A program made the translations under genes and the position numbers. A DNA stretch of 64,000 bases from Strigamia acuminata (Eukaryota; Arthropoda; Chilopoda; Geophilomorpha; Linotaeniidae), in NCBI GenBank assembly GCA_949358305.1, contig OX442315.1, positions 26,066,427-26,130,426 of the forward strand. The letters run 5' to 3'. Of the stretch, positions 60,703 through 64,000 are shown piece after piece; the first letter of the stretch is position 1; each line of letters begins with the position of its first letter. A model generated the notes under the pieces. It saw only the letters and a program-made list of their open reading frames with translations. It searched no databases and had not been told where the DNA came from.

Positions 60703-63203
60703 GGTTCATTAACTATTTACACATGCACAACATGGCGTAAATGTTTTTAAAGCATATGTAAATTCATAATACTTAAGAAATAAAAAGAAAATTTAATTTT
60801 TACGTAAGTACAAAAAAACAAAAAAAAATAATTAAACATAAAATTTTGTTTAATTTGTCGCTCCAATTCGAGACTCAATAACCTGCTTCATCCATTTCCC
60901 CAAAACCAAAATACCGCCATCCGCAACCTAGTTAAAGGGTCTACCACTAAAAAGAAATACAAGACGCATTCATAAAGTCACAGTTACACGTGTATAGATG
61001 TTTAAATGTCGCCCATGCAGTTTTAATGTTGTTTATTCTAAATTGATTTATGAATGTGCCTCAAAAAATGCGGAAACATTAATAAAGTAAACCGAAATGT
61101 ACATAAGAGTAAATAAACTCTTAAAATCTATATTTGACCACCTAGAAATTGTAATTTTTCACATTTATCCATTCTTCATTCTAGGTGTTCCACATTGTGA
61201 AGTTCAAGTTGAAGTGACAATCGATTCAAGCTCAAACACCACCAGGTTCTTACTTAACCTCTTGAAGTTTAACCTTGTTTTTATTTTGTCTGACATAGAT
61301 ATCGAGAAATACAACTGCCTGGTTACAGTTTCAGCTCCTTATCTCTGTTTACTAGAAGAACATTTTTTTCTGCCCAAAATGTCAAGTTCCTTCACCTACA
61401 AACAAATAACCTCGCAAATAACGTTGCAGCCCTGTTGTTGTTCCCGATTATTCAGGTGTCAGAAAGCTTAATCTATGCCAACAAGTTCGTCAATCACCTA
61501 CAGTAGATTGCCTTTAACTCCTAAGTGAGTAATTTCACTTCCTTGAGACTATGTCACCTTTCGCAGAATAATTTTCGCATTCCACAGCTTTCTACCTGTT
61601 ACATGTTTTATTTCATCTCGAGGGAAATTTAAATAAAACCCTCAAACACTTTTAACTTCTCCAAAAAAAAAAAAAAAAAGAAAAAAAAATCATTCAAAAA
61701 TCCAAACAAACACAAGAAAAATAAACACAAGTGCCCACTCACGCTTAGTACCTTTCTCCCAATTCATTCCAATTTACACTCAACACGATAAAAGTTAAAC
61801 GCGAGATCAAGGAGAAAACCCAATCATGCTCTCACAAATGGGTATTTCCCGCTTTGGTCACTGTGAGCAAGAACAGCCATGGGTGGTTGGAGGTAAAGAA
61901 ACGAACCCTGTGACAGCGCACACATCGCCAACATGAGGAAATGAACACTAAGAGCATTGAGACGATGAAAGTACTGAGCAATAAGCTTCTTCCTCTTAGC
62001 CCGCAATATGTGAAAGAGGCAACGAAAACTGACCAATAAACTCTTACCAAAGCTTCAGCACATTCATTTAGCAAACCACAAAATATTTTAAACATTTGCC
62101 CTTATTTTGTTACTCAAATCATCATAAAACACTTTTACAGAGCCAACAACGAATAAATAGTAGCCCGGTTCATTTGCACCCCATTCATCGCTGCGCAGAT
62201 TAAGTTACAAGACCGATTCCGCGTTTATAACTCAATTCCTTTTTTTATTTTATTTTTTCTTCAGTTAAAACTTTAATTACTTTTAAAAGAATTTTTTTTA
62301 GCCTGAATCGCTAACCAAATATTTACTGCACGTATCTCTACGACGTGGAGTTACAAGTATAAAAATAAATATTTAATGAATATAATTTAACCAAATTTAT
62401 TTTAAAATCCGGGCTCAAATGTTCCATGAGGTTGCTGATCTTAATCTATACAAGACATGCTTTAGTAGTTCAGTGATTGATCATCTCTAGACATGCACTG
62501 CTGATAAAACAATTTCAAGCACACATTTAGTCGAAGATAAGTGCAAATTATGACTGAGCGTTTTTCTCAAAATAATTTACATCATTTCTTAACACTGCCT
62601 GGATAAGTGCAAATATTTTCAAACACAGCTACTTGAATAATTTATTAAGACTGTTTCTGACAAACATTGCAAAAACAGACCCATAATAAATTATGACCTC
62701 ATAAGGGCAGTTGCAAGTGTCTCAATTTAGCACCTACGATATAATAGGTATTTAGTTTTATAACTTCCAAGGCAGGATTAGGCAATAGTCGTAAAAGTTA
62801 ATAGTTAAAACCTGCCAACATGTAGAAAAACATGTAAACATTCGTGTAACTTATAACTCCTCAGTATGCCTCGAAGATCTACACGTTACAAATGCGTTTA
62901 CACGTTTGTTGTGGATTTATGTCGAAATTATAGTCCTTATAAATATTTATAGAGCATTCTCTTTGTTCATATTTTATCTATTCATAGATAAACTTATACG
63001 TACAAACAGGAAATACATTTTGAGCACATTTTTTGTTTTCATTTTTTAAAAAAAAAAAACGAAAAAAGAAATAGAAAACTCAACTCTACTGAGGAAAACG
63101 TAAATGCACACGTTGCAATTTGTTCAAATCAATATAAAACTCTTCTTCCAAAGAAAAAATTCAAATAAAAATCCAATAAAATCATTGGAACTTCATCTCG
63201 GTG
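60703..63203. other. AT-rich noncoding DNA
   Basis: No gene is supported. A plus-strand open stretch after a CATTCTAG acceptor at about 61184 runs to 61471 without a recognisable domain. A minus-strand donor-like GTGAGT lies near 61740. The rest is AT-rich with A runs near 61660 and 63050. Confidence 0.45.
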
Positions 63204-63422
63204 TTAGCCCCTCAATTGCTTTACTTCCGACCATTTTTCCCTCCATTTAATCCACCCCTCAGCTGTAAATTCTGTACACCCATTCTCACACTCAAATGGC
63301 ATCACACCTTCCATTTGGAGTTTTTTTATTGGTAGAACTAATTCACCCATTACTTCACGAGTTAAAACGACATTATAAGACCTAATTTTACCTCTTTGTC
63401 CGGCTAACCTAAAATGACTCAT
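63204..63422 (-). CDS. Hypothetical 72-aa ORF
   Basis: ATG at 63422, directly after CATTTTTAG on the minus strand, opens 72 codons ending in TAA. The TAG before the ATG is either an upstream stop or a splice acceptor, so this may be a single-exon ORF or a last exon. The composition is protein-like (MSHFRLAGQRGKIRSYNVVL near the start, MPFECENGCTEF in the middle). I do not recognise the family. A retroelement fragment is possible. Confidence 0.35.
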   Translation of the reverse strand: MSHFRLAGQRGKIRSYNVVLTREVMGELVLPIKKLQMEGVMPFECENGCTEFTAEGWIKWREKWSEVKQLRG

Positions 63423-64000
63423 CTAAAAATGACATCACTCATTTACATGCAAGTTTCTAAATTTCTATTTTAAATAAACCTTAAAAAATAACCTTGCAAG
63501 CAGCATTCATTAACTAGATTGCAAATTCACGTGAAGCCCCAAGTAAATTTACCATGCAAGTCACCATTGATCGCTAGCACTATATTTTACATTTTCATGT
63601 GTGCAGGTACACGTCTGAATATTATACACATTTTAACTGCACAAGGCGTTTTCAAGACAAAAACCAGGTAACATCAGAACAAGTATCATCGATTTACATA
63701 TCAATCAGATAATATTACCAACATGCCACGTTTAATTTCCAATATTTAAGATCCTGAAAGCGCTTGCTAATCTCTTCTGTTTAACTTGTCACTAGGTTAA
63801 TAGGGCAAAACATATCAATGTCGTAGGGTGTATAAAACAATAAATAGTACACTGAATAGAGTGTGTGCTAAGCCCAATGCATAAAACATCATACGTGTTA
63901 CATATTTATTGCTTTCACCTATTTATAGTTCATAAAAAACTATTGCCCAAAAGAATAATTCTCATTCTATATTTTATTGCTGCAACTTAAGGCAATTGAG

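Noticed and set aside
61097-61471. Plus-strand 124-codon open frame
   Set aside because: No family resemblance and AT-driven composition. The acceptor-like CATTCTAG inside it is not matched by a coding partner.

Overview
This is nuclear DNA from an animal, very probably an arthropod. It is AT-rich, with spliceosomal introns of mostly 55-110 bp inside the compact genes, tRNA-derived and hairpin mobile elements, and an 11-finger CTCF. A small-genome crustacean such as a branchiopod is my best guess, but the sequence alone does not settle the species. There are no bacterial features, rRNA genes, intact canonical tRNA genes or CRISPR arrays.

Layout. Positions 1-15.8 kb hold no gene I can support; they contain AT-rich DNA, several GC-richer islands and one almost perfect 1-kb palindrome carrying tRNA-like promoter boxes. 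The gene-dense core is 15.8-24.3 kb: a ZFP64-type zinc-finger gene (minus), head-to-head across about 311 bp with HIBCH (plus, nine exons, valine catabolism), which converges on CTCF (minus, eleven exons, 1046 aa, 11 zinc fingers, a YDF cohesin-binding motif, two AT-hook-like segments). The CTCF upstream region contains three matches to the CTCF binding motif, which suggests autoregulation or a boundary.

From 28.4 to 51.2 kb (minus) I reconstruct a third zinc-finger gene. It has a short acidic C terminus, two N-terminal fingers resembling those of BCL11, a 19-kb intron, and an 18-nt in-frame microexon inside that intron encoding an aromatic insert. Phase and reading frame agree across every junction. 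The ZFP64-like gene and this gene both have a phase-1 intron just before the same kind of C2HC finger, so two of the three neighbouring zinc-finger genes may share an ancestral 5' module.

The remaining DNA (32-64 kb) is intron and intergenic sequence rich in foldback elements (34.6-36.2, 40.4, 59.4 kb), hAT-like ends (57.2, 58.1, 59.9 kb), homopolymer runs and a few short ORFs of uncertain status. I saw no evidence of a novel multi-gene system. The most noteworthy items are the microexon gene, the CTCF motifs at the CTCF locus, the palindromic tRNA-bearing element and a 29-codon upstream ORF ending 10 nt before HIBCH. All exon boundaries were read by eye from splice consensus, phase and homology; none is confirmed by transcripts.
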